Made by a program: the position numbers and the translations under genes. This document shows positions 35,493 through 47,021 of a DNA stretch of 64,000 nt, piece by piece (within the stretch, counting starts at the first letter, position 1; each line of letters opens with the position of its first letter). The notes below the pieces were generated by a model. It made no database searches. It had not been told where the DNA came from and worked only from the letters and a program-made list of their open reading frames with translations. Source of the DNA: Ochotona curzoniae (Eukaryota > Chordata > Mammalia > Lagomorpha > Ochotonidae); contig NW_024466599.1 of NCBI RefSeq assembly GCF_017591425.1, forward strand, positions 74,256,501 through 74,320,500, given 5' to 3'.

Positions 35493-35790
35493 AGAGGCCA
35501 GCGTTGTGACACTGCACATCAAGCTCCTGCTTGCCACATCAGCATCTCGTAACGGAGTGTTGGTTCAGGTCCTGGCTTGTTTCACTTCCAATTCAGCTCC
35601 CTACTAATGTGCCTGGGAGAGCAGAAAAAGACAGGCCAAGCACTTGGACTCTTACCACCCACATATGAGACCCAGATGACTCAGCCCCGGCCTCTGGGGC
35701 CATGTGGGGAGTATATCGGAAGATGGAACATCTCTCACTATCTCACTCCCCCCTTGTCACTCATTCAAGTAAAAAAAAAAATATATTTCG
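35493..35790 (+). mobile_element. Old CSINE, the only one in the 22-45 kb block
   Basis: The head 'aggccagcgttgtgacac', the body 'gcctgggagagcagaaaaag', 'atatgagacccagatgac', and an A-rich tail at 35770-35782. Diverged. Confidence 0.8.
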
Positions 35791-36489
35791 CAAGTAATTC
35801 GATTAGTGATCCCTCAAATGTTGTTCATGAAAATCACTTCCCTGCTTTCAGTTTTCTGCTGTTGCTTCCAACAGAGACCCAGTGCAGGCTGTGATGTGGG
35901 AAGCTTTCACAGCCCTTCTAAACACAGCCGTCCGCAACCAGCACACAGCGCCTGCTTCCCTCAAATGTGGAGTGTGCTCATTTGACCCTGAGTCCCTTCT
36001 TTTAGTACATCAATCATTCACTCAACGACTCTTTCCTCAAAAACATATTTTTCTGTGTTCACAAACTCCTGGTTATGAAACAGGAGCCCATCTGGGAGCT
36101 TTTACTACACAGCACTTTGTTTAGGAGGAATAGATAGTGTGTGTTCCACATTTCTTTATCCAAATATCCTTATGCTTTAATAATAATAGAAGAAAGAGTG
36201 AAATGGGTCCTTTAGTTTCAAAAATAGAAGAGAGTCTGGTTCACTCGAAAAATATCAAATTCCATACATTACATTTGCATGCTATTGCTCTGTGACTTAG
36301 ATCTATACAGACTGCTTTTGTAATGAAAAACAAAAGTTATACGACTAAATGGATCCAACTCTTCTTCAAACATAGATGTAATGAATGTAGAAAGCATATA
36401 CGCGTAGCTAGTTGGTTTTATAGAATAACAGAAAATATTCATGACTTCACAGGCATGTCTCCAGTTCCACTTTTTCATCCAAGGTCATG
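35791..36489. other. Unique sequence
   Basis: Nothing recognised. Confidence 0.4.
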
Positions 36490-37270
36490 TTACTGTCTGT
36501 TCCCACTGAATGTTTTATTACAACTCCTTTCTCATCCATACCAATGGGACAACCCTGGGGCCATCTTTGACTGCTTCCTCAATTCCAGTAGTCTACTGTC
36601 AACACTGTGTTGATGGAACAGTAAGTACCAGGCTCCTTTTGTCTCTGAAGTTTCTAAAATCTTTCCTTTTCTCAGTTCTGTGACCATTCTACTTCTAACC
36701 ACCATCATCTGTCACCTGGATAACATCAACCACAGCCTTTCCTCCACCATTCATCCCTAGTTCCCCATCACCCTAATCCAGCCCTAAGGGTCTTAGTAAG
36801 TCTCCGTTAAGCCATTTATATTCTACTGCCTCAGATCTTAGTTAATTTGCTTCATCATTAGACATTTTGTTAAACATCTGGTGTGCCCATCAACCTCTTC
36901 ACAGCCTTCCCTCCTGTCTTTCCAACTTGCTTATTGTTGCAGTTCATAATATGGACTCCATCTAACAATCCTATGAGGCTCCTTCCAGTCTCCGCACCAC
37001 CCCAGTGGTCTTGTTTCATCTCTAATCCTCTACTCCCCCGTCCTTCAACCTAAGGTAATCGTACTTTTCAGAAACAAACCTGCTCCATTCAACACAATGT
37101 CACACTTACTTTTTACTACGGAACACAGTTGATCACCAACCAACCTCCAAATTTTCAGTTGCAAGTGCCCATGTCTTAAATTCTTCTGAAACTTGACTGT
37201 TCCCAAGAGGAACATGCTGGCTGATCAATTCCTCAGCCCCACTCCATCCGCCCTACTGTACTGTGAAACT
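36490..37270 (+). mobile_element. L2 LINE 3' fragment
   Basis: Phrases in L2 order: 'ggggccatctttgactgc', 'aaccaccatcatctgtcacc', 'ctggataacatcaaccacag', and a C-rich terminal part to about 37260. Ancient and noncoding. The 96-codon frame at 36323-36613 partly falls in it. Confidence 0.6.
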
Positions 37271-39539
37271 CCTTATAGTGCTCTCTGCATAAGTATATCT
37301 ACTTTAGCAATTTTAAGAAAAGGAGGTCAAACAAATAACCTTAAAGAATGTTAAGACCCGATCATCTTCAGGAGAAAGAATGCAGCTGGATAGCTCCTAC
37401 AAAACCTATTTTGGCAAGAGATAGGCCATCTGATAGGTGGTTTAAGGCCCTTTCAAGACACAGCACACTCTAGGCTAGACAATTATGGCTGTTATAAAAA
37501 AAGTATTTTCAGAGATTTTGAGGGAAGGTGTTTCTGATTATGTATCCACTCAAGATTAGAAAGTAACCATAAACAGAGGGAGCAGAACTGTCGAAAATGT
37601 TTCCTTTTGGGCTCTTGGCCTCAGCTCCCTGGGTGATGTGCCTGTGCTTCTGAAGTGTCTGCTGAAAAATACAGGAATCAAACCCAGAAATTCTGATTCC
37701 TGCTTGGCTTCAGTGAGAAGAGACTGGCAGGGAGATAGCTGCCTTTGCCCTTGGCCATGAGACAACTGTATCAGAGTGTTCTGTTTTGTTCTGGCTGGAT
37801 AGTGTCTACTTCTCAAAAGCAGGAAATTGCATTTTAACTTGGATCTGTAGGATGGCGGGGAGGGGTGAGCTGGTCTGGTTAGGAGGGTGAAGGTGAAGGA
37901 GGAAGGCAGAGAACACTCAGTACAGATCATCAGAGGGCCCTTGGCCATCAGGAGATTGGCAGGGACAGAAGGTGCGTTTCTGAACAATAAAAAGACACTG
38001 GTTGAAGATGTGATCAAGTCAGTGTTCTCCAGACGTGAAGAGGCTGAGAAGTTATTTTTCTGATCAGGAGGAAGCATTGCCCCCAATAACAGCACTGCAG
38101 CATCCTCTCCAGCTACATAACAGGAGTGCTGCTGATTTGCTTAAAGCGCCGAAGAGGAAATAGGCGGTAAAGTTGTCTGATGCCAGATTACAGGAATATC
38201 TACGTGCTGGAAAGAGCTTGGGGGAAGTAAAGGGAAAGCATATTTTGTGAGCAGACTTTTGTTTGCGTTCATTTTATAATGAATGTAGTATGAGATTTGA
38301 GGACTAATTTTAGCTAATGAAAAGACAATGAGCGCTATTAAGAGATTGTAATATACAGGAATATGAAAGCAAAATTACATTTATTCACTCTTCTGTAAGC
38401 GAAAGCAAATAAATACTAATTGGACATTTAGCAATTAAAATTTGACCTAATAGCAAGCATGAAACCGGATGGTTCTTACCTTTTAAGTAGGTGTTCACAA
38501 AGCAAGGGGTTCATCCACTTTCCGAGGCAACAAGGTAATTGTATACATGTTGCAAACAAATGAAAAAAGGCGAAGACAGACTTCAAATATAAAATACTTG
38601 GCAAGTTCATAGGGAAATGTGAGATCTGTTAGAAAGCAAATCAACGCAAAGAATATTAGCAAATTTACAACTAAAGGTCTAAGACCGAAGTTTGTCTTCT
38701 TCAATTCTTTCAGATTCTTACTACCCCAGCCACATTATAATTATCATTCTGACATTATACATTAGTGTGACTAATGAATTAGGTACATAAAAGCCATATT
38801 ATATATTTCTTAATCTTTGTTGCTTTTTTCCTACTTGCCTTAGCGTAAACTCTTCCAATAAGGAAACCACCAGGGTGGATTTTTTTTTTAATGCTACTAT
38901 TAATTATATTCCATCTTTCACAACAATATTAAAGAACCGCCAATCAGAAAACAAGCCAATTCAACTCAAGGTGTATATTCATTTGAAAAAGTTCTGTATT
39001 TGAGAAAACTGAAACAGTTGATGTACTGGGTGACTTTTCCAAAGTATATCCAATATAAAATACGGTCCGAGGACATACTGAAGAGAGAATCAGAAAGAAA
39101 GGGCTACCTTGCTCTATTTTAAAGAGTCGGTACTGCATTATTTTTTTTCAATCGTTAACCCATCTAAATCTCATCTAAATAAAAGTTGTGAAAGTAGAGC
39201 ACCCTATTTTGCATTACAACATTTACACAAAATAAGATTAAGATTGCATGTGGGGAGTTTGAAATGTGTTTCATTGGAAATGCCTGGGCTTTTATTTAAT
39301 TATTTCCTTGCTTGCATACTTACACCCCACACGGCTCTGGTTAAAACATAGTTAATGTACCAACTGCAATTAGCCAACTGTCAAAAGCTCAGTTCCCAAC
39401 CGTCGATAAGCTTCATTGAACTAATTTGAGAAGTGGAAGTTTGAATTTTTTTTTTTTCCAGGAAGGTAGCTTGTTTCCTTATTTCCTGTCAAGAGAGCCA
39501 AGATCTGTGACCTATGGTTAAAAGGGCCCTTTGTAATTA
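37271..39539. other. Unique, SINE-free sequence
   Basis: The 179-codon minus frame at 37556-38095 has no domain I know and low-complexity Ser/Leu/Pro content. 38300-39360 is AT-rich with many ATTA cores. No repeat family is clear. Confidence 0.4.
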
Positions 39540-40980
39540 AGACAGGGAGTCTCCAAGTGAACAGTTCTCACAGTAGGAGGGACAGAATGAGAGAGAGAGG
39601 GAGAGGAGAGGGGAGAAGAAGCAAGCCAGCCACCACTGAAGGAAGCCATGGGGAGAGGAGAGGGGGCAGCCAATGCAGGCCCACACCATGGGTCCTCTGC
39701 ACTGTCATTGGCTCGGGGTCATTTTTATGGGGCACAGAGTCTATTAAGATCTTGAGTCGTGAGCCCATGGCAGGGTGGTACCGTCGCCACACAGTGCCTG
39801 CACACGGACAACCAGAAGCCGATCAACCGTGGTATATCAATAACATTCTCACACCAGGTTGTGTAAATTGATCTTTTACAATTTCTCTCGGTGACAGTCT
39901 CTGTAACCAACAAGATAAATCATTCCCCCTGTGGCTTTTTTATTGATTGCTGAGACCTGTATAAAAATTACACTGCTCAAGCTGTGAAGTGAACGTCCTC
40001 ATAAAAGAAAACTTTTTATTTACAAGCGAAATATGTTTGGGCCCAGATCAAGTGCAGGTTTACTAGCTCAGATCTATAAGAACAGCGAAATTTAACAGAC
40101 TTGGAGAAAAGTAAAAACCAAAAATTCTCACGAGCCACTGTTCGCAGGAACCTCGGTTATCATAAACTTCAAGAATATGCACACATCAAGATTGATTAGA
40201 TTTTAGAATTTTCAATAAAGAGCTGCCTGATTAAAGAAACAAAAGAAAAAAGGAAACAAAACTTTCCAGCGAGGTCTGCAAACTCATACAGGCTGCCCCA
40301 TCATTAATAGCCCCAGTGCTTGCTCCGCATTAAACACGGGGACATAAGCCCACTCAAGTCATCCAGAAGGCTTTTGTGGCACGCAGGACGTCATGCACCC
40401 ACAGAAATGACATTTGGTCTCTTTAAAGAGGCTGAATTTAAACTTGGGGAGCATTTAGAATTTTCCAAAAAATGCACTTGGAATATCAACAGTCTGAAAT
40501 CTTTGAAAGTGAGTTTTATACAAACAATATGTTCAAATACAAACTTTCTTTTCCATTCGTCTTTATGTCCCACCAAAGGAATAAACACTTTTGCAATTGA
40601 AACCTCCCCCTCCCCCGCTGTGAGTTTTAAAGGGGAAAGTCCCTGTCTATTATTCCTAAACTTTTCCTTTGGGCATTTTGAGTCACCTGCTTCTCCAGGC
40701 AGACAAGGGCCTGCCTGCAGAATGCCCTTTCCCAACATCGGCAAAGGAAAACGTTAGTGCCGCGTGCAACTCCTCCTAGGAAGAGCTAATGATGTTTATA
40801 AAATAAAGAGAAATACCCTGAGCTATCTGGGTCTAAAAGCGCTTTTCCAAGCTGGCCTGCGAGCTGGCATTGTGACTCATCCAATGGCATTTCACAGACC
40901 TAAGAATCCGAGCGAGGCCTTTTGTATCCATCTAAGAGGGGAGGACAGAGATGGTCCTTTTTGTCCCTTCCCTTGAGCCC
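39540..40980. promoter_or_regulatory. Candidate regulatory block upstream of the CpG island (unconfirmed)
   Basis: Repeat-free sequence just left of the island. Visible: CCAAT at 39670-39674, inverted CCAAT (ATTGG) at 39707-39711, and an AT-rich 'catttttatgg' just after. Further right are 'gtgactcatccaatgg' (AP-1-like TGACTCA with CCAAT, about 40873-40888) and several homeodomain-type cores. No exon was identified. Function is inference from position and composition only. Confidence 0.25.
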
Positions 40981-41083
40981 CTGCCCGGCTCCTCTGAAGC
41001 CCAGCTCTTTATTTGCCAGTTTAGAGAAGGTCCTTTGAATGGGGCAGGCCAGGGGAGGCAGGAGGTGGGAGGGGGGAGAGTCT

Positions 41084-41090
41084 GGGCGGG
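41084..41090 (+). promoter_or_regulatory. GC box
   Basis: GGGCGGG, an Sp1-type site, about 300 bp before the CpG island starts. Confidence 0.4.
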
Positions 41091-41190
41091 TGTCCACATT
41101 TCCCGGGCCAGGAAAAGAAGAACTGAGCGGGCAGGGATGGGGTTAAGTCTCTCTAGCCTCCTGGGGAGACGTTTTCACTGGTGAACAGCA

Positions 41191-41191
<1 letters not shown>

Positions 41192-41244
<53 letters not shown>
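41192..41244. repeat. (CA)n microsatellite
   Basis: About 26 uninterrupted CA units bordering the CpG island. Confidence 0.98.
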
Positions 41245-41246
<2 letters not shown>

Positions 41247-41389
41247 GGGCCAAGTAGGAGAAAAGAAAAAATATTCAAAAAGATTCTTCCTAGGTCAGAG
41301 AAGAAAGGCCGGAAGGGGGCTTGTCACCCCCAGGTGGACCTCCGGGTAAGGGAAGTATCTACAGGCGCTGGTAGCCAGCATGAATTCAC

Positions 41390-42190
41390 CAGGTGGCCAC
41401 ACAGGGCCGAGTCTGGGCGCACAAGAGCCTTGCTGCGTGCTGGGGTTCGCCTACTGTCTCTGCTTGTTGGCCACTCCGGCTTTTGGTGGTCCCCTGGCCC
41501 CCCAGTCTAGACGCACGGACAGTGTCTAGTGGAAACTTTTCTGGTCGAGCAGGGGATGGGGCTGGGGGATGTGGAGGATGGCGGTGCCAGGCTCGCCCGT
41601 GCTCCCCCGCCACCGAGGGGGAATGCGCACTCCCAGGCGCCCGATCCCGGGCACATCCTCTCCATTTCTGCTCGCCCGCGGCTGTGACACGGCTGCGGCC
41701 CTGCAGATTGTCAGCGATTGTGGGAAAGGGCCGCGAGTCTTTCCGCAGCTCCGGACCTCCCCTAATGAGGGGAACAATCGGGCTACACGGAGCTGGCGGG
41801 GAGGTCAGCGCGGCGCCCCGCACAATGCGCGCCGCGCCCGAGACTCTGAGAGTGCCATAAATTGGCCGTGCAAAGCCGAGCGCTTGGTGGTCTCCGGAGC
41901 AGAAAAGGACCGCCGCCGCGAGCGCGAAAAGGCGAGTCGGGAAGCCCACCGGGGAGCCAGCCGCGGAGATTTCCACATCACCTTGTTGGAACTTAGCATA
42001 GCAGAGGTCAGAAGAGAGGGACAATAGCAGGGTCCAAGGATGAATTCCAGGAGGGAAGCTGAGCCCGGCTCCCAGGTCGAGCGGAATGAATGGGGTGCGA
42101 GGTAGAGTCGGGGGAGCCCCAGGGACGCTGTGGCCCAGGGTCACTGGGGCCAGCAGGAAGCCTCGGCCGTGCCCCCAGCCCCGGTCCTGT
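41390..42190. promoter_or_regulatory. CpG island, candidate promoter
   Basis: The only CpG-dense stretch of single-copy sequence in the window. A hand count gives about 36 CpG in 41641-41940, while neighbouring rows of the same length often have none to three. A CATAAATTGG motif (TATA-like overlapping an inverted CCAAT) lies at 41856-41865, and an AG/GTCAGA possible splice donor at about 42005. CpG islands usually mark promoters of housekeeping or developmental genes or lncRNAs. Direction is unclear: the minus strand has a 252-codon frame at 41386-42144 and the plus strand 155- and 152-codon frames, but none shows a known domain, and long frames are expected in GC-rich DNA. I do not call a protein. 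Confidence 0.75.
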
Positions 42191-42239
42191 AGAGAAAGAA
42201 CAGATTTGGGGAAAGGAATCCTACAGCTGAGAGGCAGAG

Positions 42240-42330
42240 CTTGCTTTTTCTTTTCTTTTTTTTTTTTTTCTGTGTTTCTTTCCTGGTGCTTTTATTATTA
42301 TTATTCTTAATTTTATTTTTATTTTAAAAT
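42240..42330. repeat. Poly-pyrimidine and TTA-rich low-complexity tract
   Basis: A T/C run at 42243-42270 followed by TTA units and T-rich sequence, at the right edge of the island. Confidence 0.85.
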
Positions 42331-42483
42331 TGCATTTTAGTTACAGACCTTATCCGACAGGGCCAAGTAGAGAAAAATCATTTGGAGGTAGGGTGATTTT
42401 TTTCTCACAAGAGGACACACACATGCATGCAAGAGAAGGGCTATTATTTGAACCCATGACCGTTTTCTAAGAGAAGTCATGAC

Positions 42484-42522
42484 TTATTATTATTATTACT
42501 ATTATTATTATTACTATTATTT
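42484..42522. repeat. (TTA)n microsatellite
   Basis: About 13 TTA units with two ACT interruptions. Confidence 0.93.
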
Positions 42523-45500
42523 CAGAGAAATACCGGGGTGCAACCTGAGGTTGTACGTTCTGGTTTTTATTTAACCTCAATGAGCTCTGTTTTGTTTGTT
42601 TTCCCAATCTCTCTAGGGATTAGAGAGAGAAGCGGAGAAGCAGGGTGGAGAGCTTATATGAGACAGTTTAAGTGAGCTTTTAAGTTGGAAAATTGTATTT
42701 AGAGAACAGTTTGCCAACATCACGTCAGTGAATGTGGCCAGATATCTGGTTTTAATAGGATGATTCAGGAGTTTCCGTCTATTGCAGGCTCGGGGTTGCC
42801 AAACTCTTCAACCAGTCCTGTCTTCCCCAAACTCATGAATTTCAATGAAATGAACCCAAAGAGTTGATTGCTAGACATTGAAACTACTTCCGAGATTGTG
42901 TTTGCTTTGGCTGAGCTTGGAGGAGTTTTTTCTCCCTTCTTAATTCTTCTGGTGATGTAGGAATAAGGCCATTTGGGAGACAGAGGGTCAGTTGAGGACG
43001 GGTGGTGAGGCCGAGGCTGGGGATCACTCAGGACCATGCTAAGCAAAAGTGTGCTCAGCGCAGCTCCCAGCCCATGCACCCCAGTTCTTGTTTCTTAAAG
43101 GCTGATGAGCCACACTACACAAGGAAACATACCATGTGACTGCAGCAACTCTTCTGAAAGGTTTGGCAAAGACCAGCCCCTCCAGTCTCGCCTTTGACTG
43201 GACCAAAGAGTTGCCAGTGCTCCCAGCCCCGTGCGCTGGCGGTTCGGTGGTGTCCATATCAACCCCTGCTCTTCCTGCTTCTCGCAGGTATCAAAAGAGG
43301 ACAAGGGCAGCCATGTCATACCACCTTCCTGCCTTTCCCGGCTGAAAATGAGGTGGGGCAAGCCCAGCACTAACAGCATCGCTCGGGTCCATCCTTTGTA
43401 GGGCAACAAGGGAGTACAGCCATAAGCGATCAGGGCTGGTAGCTGGGGCAAACAAGAGGAAAGCATTCCGGTGGATTGGCTATGAGGGCATCGAGGAAAC
43501 CAGTGAGAGTTAGGCTATCCGACGCAAGGCAGGAAGTTCTTAGGAGCGACCTGAAGGGTCTTTGGGTTGGCCAGTTTTCCTTCTCCACTTGTCTCTCAGG
43601 CCTAAAGTTGGCTTCCAAAGGCAAGTTTCTCTTCTTGTCTCCTGCTTTCCTGATGCACGAGGAACAGTGAGGAATTCGGACAAAGCAAAGTAGGTGTGCG
43701 GAGCCTTCCAAGAAACAGGGCAGCATGGCACTCTTTATGTAGAGCCCCCAAATTGGATAAATGTGTATTTCAGTGTTATTCCTTAGAGCTTTTTGAAACA
43801 GAGAACTGACTTCTAAGTCAGTCAGATTGAGTTCCCCTCTTAATTGCATTACCTTCAAATACATAACTGGCTTCCCTGAGGTGGATAATAATTGATAACT
43901 TCTTGGGACACAGGGCTACTGAAAACTATATGGAGGCCAAAGGAACATGGTATATGTTCCAAATTAGAGTCCTAAATTAAGTTGAACAGCATTTTTGTTC
44001 ATATTCTTGGGGTCCTTTCAAAGTTTCCTGTTAAAGTCACATTTCACTGATGGTTTATTTAGAAAAATAAATGTTACAATGTACCTTAAAACTATGCGGA
44101 AACTATCTACAAACATGATCTCCAAACTGAACAACACGGAAGTTTCCTCAACATGAAAATAAGGGGGTGGGGGAAAGAAGGTGTTGGTAATTTCTAAGCG
44201 TTAGCCTGTTTTGGGGGAAGTTTTTTAAATGGACATGATGTGATTTTCAAGAACAGTCTTAAATGCAAAATTCTGTAATCACCCACAAAAATGTTCTATT
44301 GGAAAGAATATCAGCGACCCTGTCAACGAATACTGCGAGGAGTAATTCCATTCTGTTCATTACTTGAAGCTGAAAACTCGTTTTCCACTATTAACTTGCT
44401 ATTTCGACAGTTTAATAATATTGTCATTACCTGGAGCGGTTAAAAAAAAAAATCTGGAACACCGAAGCAAGCTTGAAGGATAAGTTGGAAGTGATATCCA
44501 CACAGACCTTCTTTTGTGCACTCTGCAGTCACTCTAAATATTTCTAAAAACTTTGAAATCGCAACACTTACTTGTGCGATCTGTTTTTCTCTTCCTCTTA
44601 TGTAAGCACGTGTGAGTGTGGGAAATGCGTAGTGTTCCTTTTTCCATTTCCTATCCTTTTTAGGAAAATAGACACTGAATCTCCGAAAGGAACAAACCAG
44701 GTACACTTCTGGACTCTTCCAACATTCCACTCGGTTATTCTACATTAAAAAAACTTGAATGACTTCTCTGTCTCCTTTTTTTTTTCTTTTTTCCAAATTG
44801 CTAAAGTAATACATTTGAAGAGCGGGGAAAGAATATAGGATCAAAGCCATTATTATTCTAACCTTGTGTCATAAGCATTTCACGTGTTCTTGACTAATTG
44901 TGTAGTAAAGGAAGAATAAAATGTGATGTGTGGAAGAAAGAAAATATAGCCAATAGGTTCTCTGCTGAATGATAATCAACTTGTCAGGATCTGTGCCCAC
45001 AATTTCACACTAGCCACCAGTTCACAAAGCCTTGGGCAGCTCACTGTCCCTAGGGCTAACATGGCAGTTATTCTAGCAGCTCTTTTAGCAGTATTTTGTG
45101 AAGAACAGTGATTACAGATGAATGCAAATCAATCAACCCTCTGTGTTAAGAATGACATGCAAGTGCTAAGAAATACCATAAGCTTGCAGTTCACAATATA
45201 TTTTTTTTCCCCGAAAATAGGCAGATGTCACAAGCTTGGAAATGTTTAGCAGGAATTAGGGACCACGGAGCCCAGTAAAAACCAGGAACCCCTTAGAATT
45301 CTTTATGATGTGTCACTGGGCCAAAATGACAGAGTGGGAAAGGAGACAGCACCTTCATGGCCATTATTATCCGAGTGATGCTGGTTTAAGAAACCAAAAG
45401 AGATAGTTGGAATGAATTTTACTAAAGTTCTTTAAGAAATAGTAGCTGAAAGTATATATTTTAGAAGTAGGTACACAACTTAGAGAAGGTATTGCCTACA

Positions 45501-45703
45501 GAACAAACCAGGCTGTCTTGTATAGAATGTATAATGTATATTGCACTCTGGGAGTCAGGATGGTTTTACACAAGTTTTTAAGATGATGGGAGAAGATACA
45601 CCGGTTAAGTGGACTATTCTGCAATGATTTACTCCAGTTTTCCCCTGAGCTAAACAAAGTCTTTATTTTTACTGTACTTTTTCAATGAAGATGTGAAAAG
45701 AGT
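42523..45703. other. Unique, SINE-free sequence
   Basis: 3.2 kb right of the CpG island without a recognisable transposon. The overlapping frames at 43095-43864 (up to 144 codons) have no domain. CACGTG sites occur near 44610 and 44882. Confidence 0.4.
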
Positions 45704-45998
45704 TGAAGATTTATTGGGGTTTTTTATGGCAATCCGAGGTCCACAGAAAGAGAAAGACAAAGAGAGAGTGAAAGATCCTCCATCTCTGATTCATATTCTA
45801 GATGACTGCAAAGGCCACACCTCACCCCGGGCAAAGCCAGGAGCCAGGAACTTCATCCAGCTCTCCCGGTTGCTCTGGTGCTCCTCCAGTGTGCCCCCAG
45901 GGACACTCTCAGGGAGTATTAGAGCAACCAAGATTGCAGTGGTGCCCTCATAGGATGCGAGCAGCACAGCAAGCTGCTATGTCGCAGCATTGGCCACC
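45704..45998 (-). mobile_element. Old CSINE, antisense
   Basis: 'gaagatttattggggt', 'agaaagagaaagacaaag', 'agccaggagccaggaactt', and a decayed head. It marks the end of the SINE-poor block. Confidence 0.75.
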
Positions 45999-46444
45999 AA
46001 GTTGTGAAAAATTGCTGTGCCACGATCTATATATTTGCACCTGAGTTCACCTGTGAAGAATCAAAATTTTCAAAGACAAAATCTGTCCAAAAGAACATTG
46101 AAAGTAATATATTATTTTGTGTACAATTTCAAAATTGGGGCCTGTGTGATTTCACAGCAGGCGAGTCCTTGGCCTGTCCATTATGTTGTACTGCAAATGA
46201 GCAGCCACAGTTTGAGGAATGTCCTATCGCTGAGTCTGCTGCAGATTCTAAAAGCTACCTTGATCCATCCCAAAGCATCAGTTTTTATTGCAAATTGCAG
46301 GTTGTAATTAGTAGGAATGTAGCTTGGGCCATTTCTGGAAGTTTCTCTTTTTCAAAGAAGCTTGCTCAGTTGCCTTCATGCATGTCATCTGCTGAGAGAT
46401 GATCATTAATAGCTAACATCAAAGCATTTCAAGAGGTTCCCAAG
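45999..46444. other. Unique sequence
   Basis: The 132-codon frame at 46004-46402 has a cysteine-bearing middle part but no recognisable domain. Not called. Confidence 0.35.
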
Positions 46445-46748
46445 GGGATGGCTCTGTGGGGTGGCATAGCAGGCTAATCCTAGCATCCCATATGGGCACC
46501 AGTTCTAGTTTAAGCTGTTCCACTTCCGATCCAACCCCTGCTCAAGGCCTGGTAATGCAGCAGAGCATGGCCCAAGTCCTGGGGTACCTGTACCCATGTG
46601 GGAGGCCCAGAAGAAGCTCTGATTCTCAGCTTTGGATTAGCCCCGCTCTGGCCATTGAGGCCATTTCATGAGGGACACAGCAGATGGCAGACTCTCTCTC
46701 TATGTTCTCTCTGTTACTCTGACTTTCAAATAAAATAGATAAATCTTT
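46445..46748 (+). mobile_element. Old-type CSINE
   Basis: 'catcccatatgggcaccag', 'agcatggcccaagtcctgg', 'tgtgggaggcccagaagaag', tail 'ctctgactttcaaataaaat'. The rabbit-like 3' end type. Confidence 0.88.
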
Positions 46749-47021
46749 CAAATCAAAAATAAAGAAAATGACAAATAGAAAGTACATGTTACTTGAACTA
46801 GCGAATGTTTAATAGCAATCGCCCAACCCCTATGGAAAACCCCTGAGTTTGAAAAGTTGGTGAAAACCTTCTTCATCTTTGCCTGGTCCCCCACCTGCTG
46901 AATCCACCAAGCCCCATCAGCTCTATCAGACCAGGCCTACCAAAAGACTGAGCCGCCTTGGTCTGTTTCCTCCATTTACATGCCAACAGTTGGCCTCCTC
47001 TGAAAAATGTATTTCTCTTTA
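46749..47021. other. Unique sequence
   Basis: Nothing recognised. Confidence 0.4.

Noticed and set aside
37556..38095. 179-codon minus-strand frame as a possible gene
   Set aside because: No domain, signal peptide or family resemblance, and Ser/Leu/Pro-rich content; no splice or promoter context. Chance frame is the simpler reading.
41192..41510. 109-codon frame starting in the CA repeat
   Set aside because: Its first part is a (TH)n translation of the microsatellite; no domain follows.
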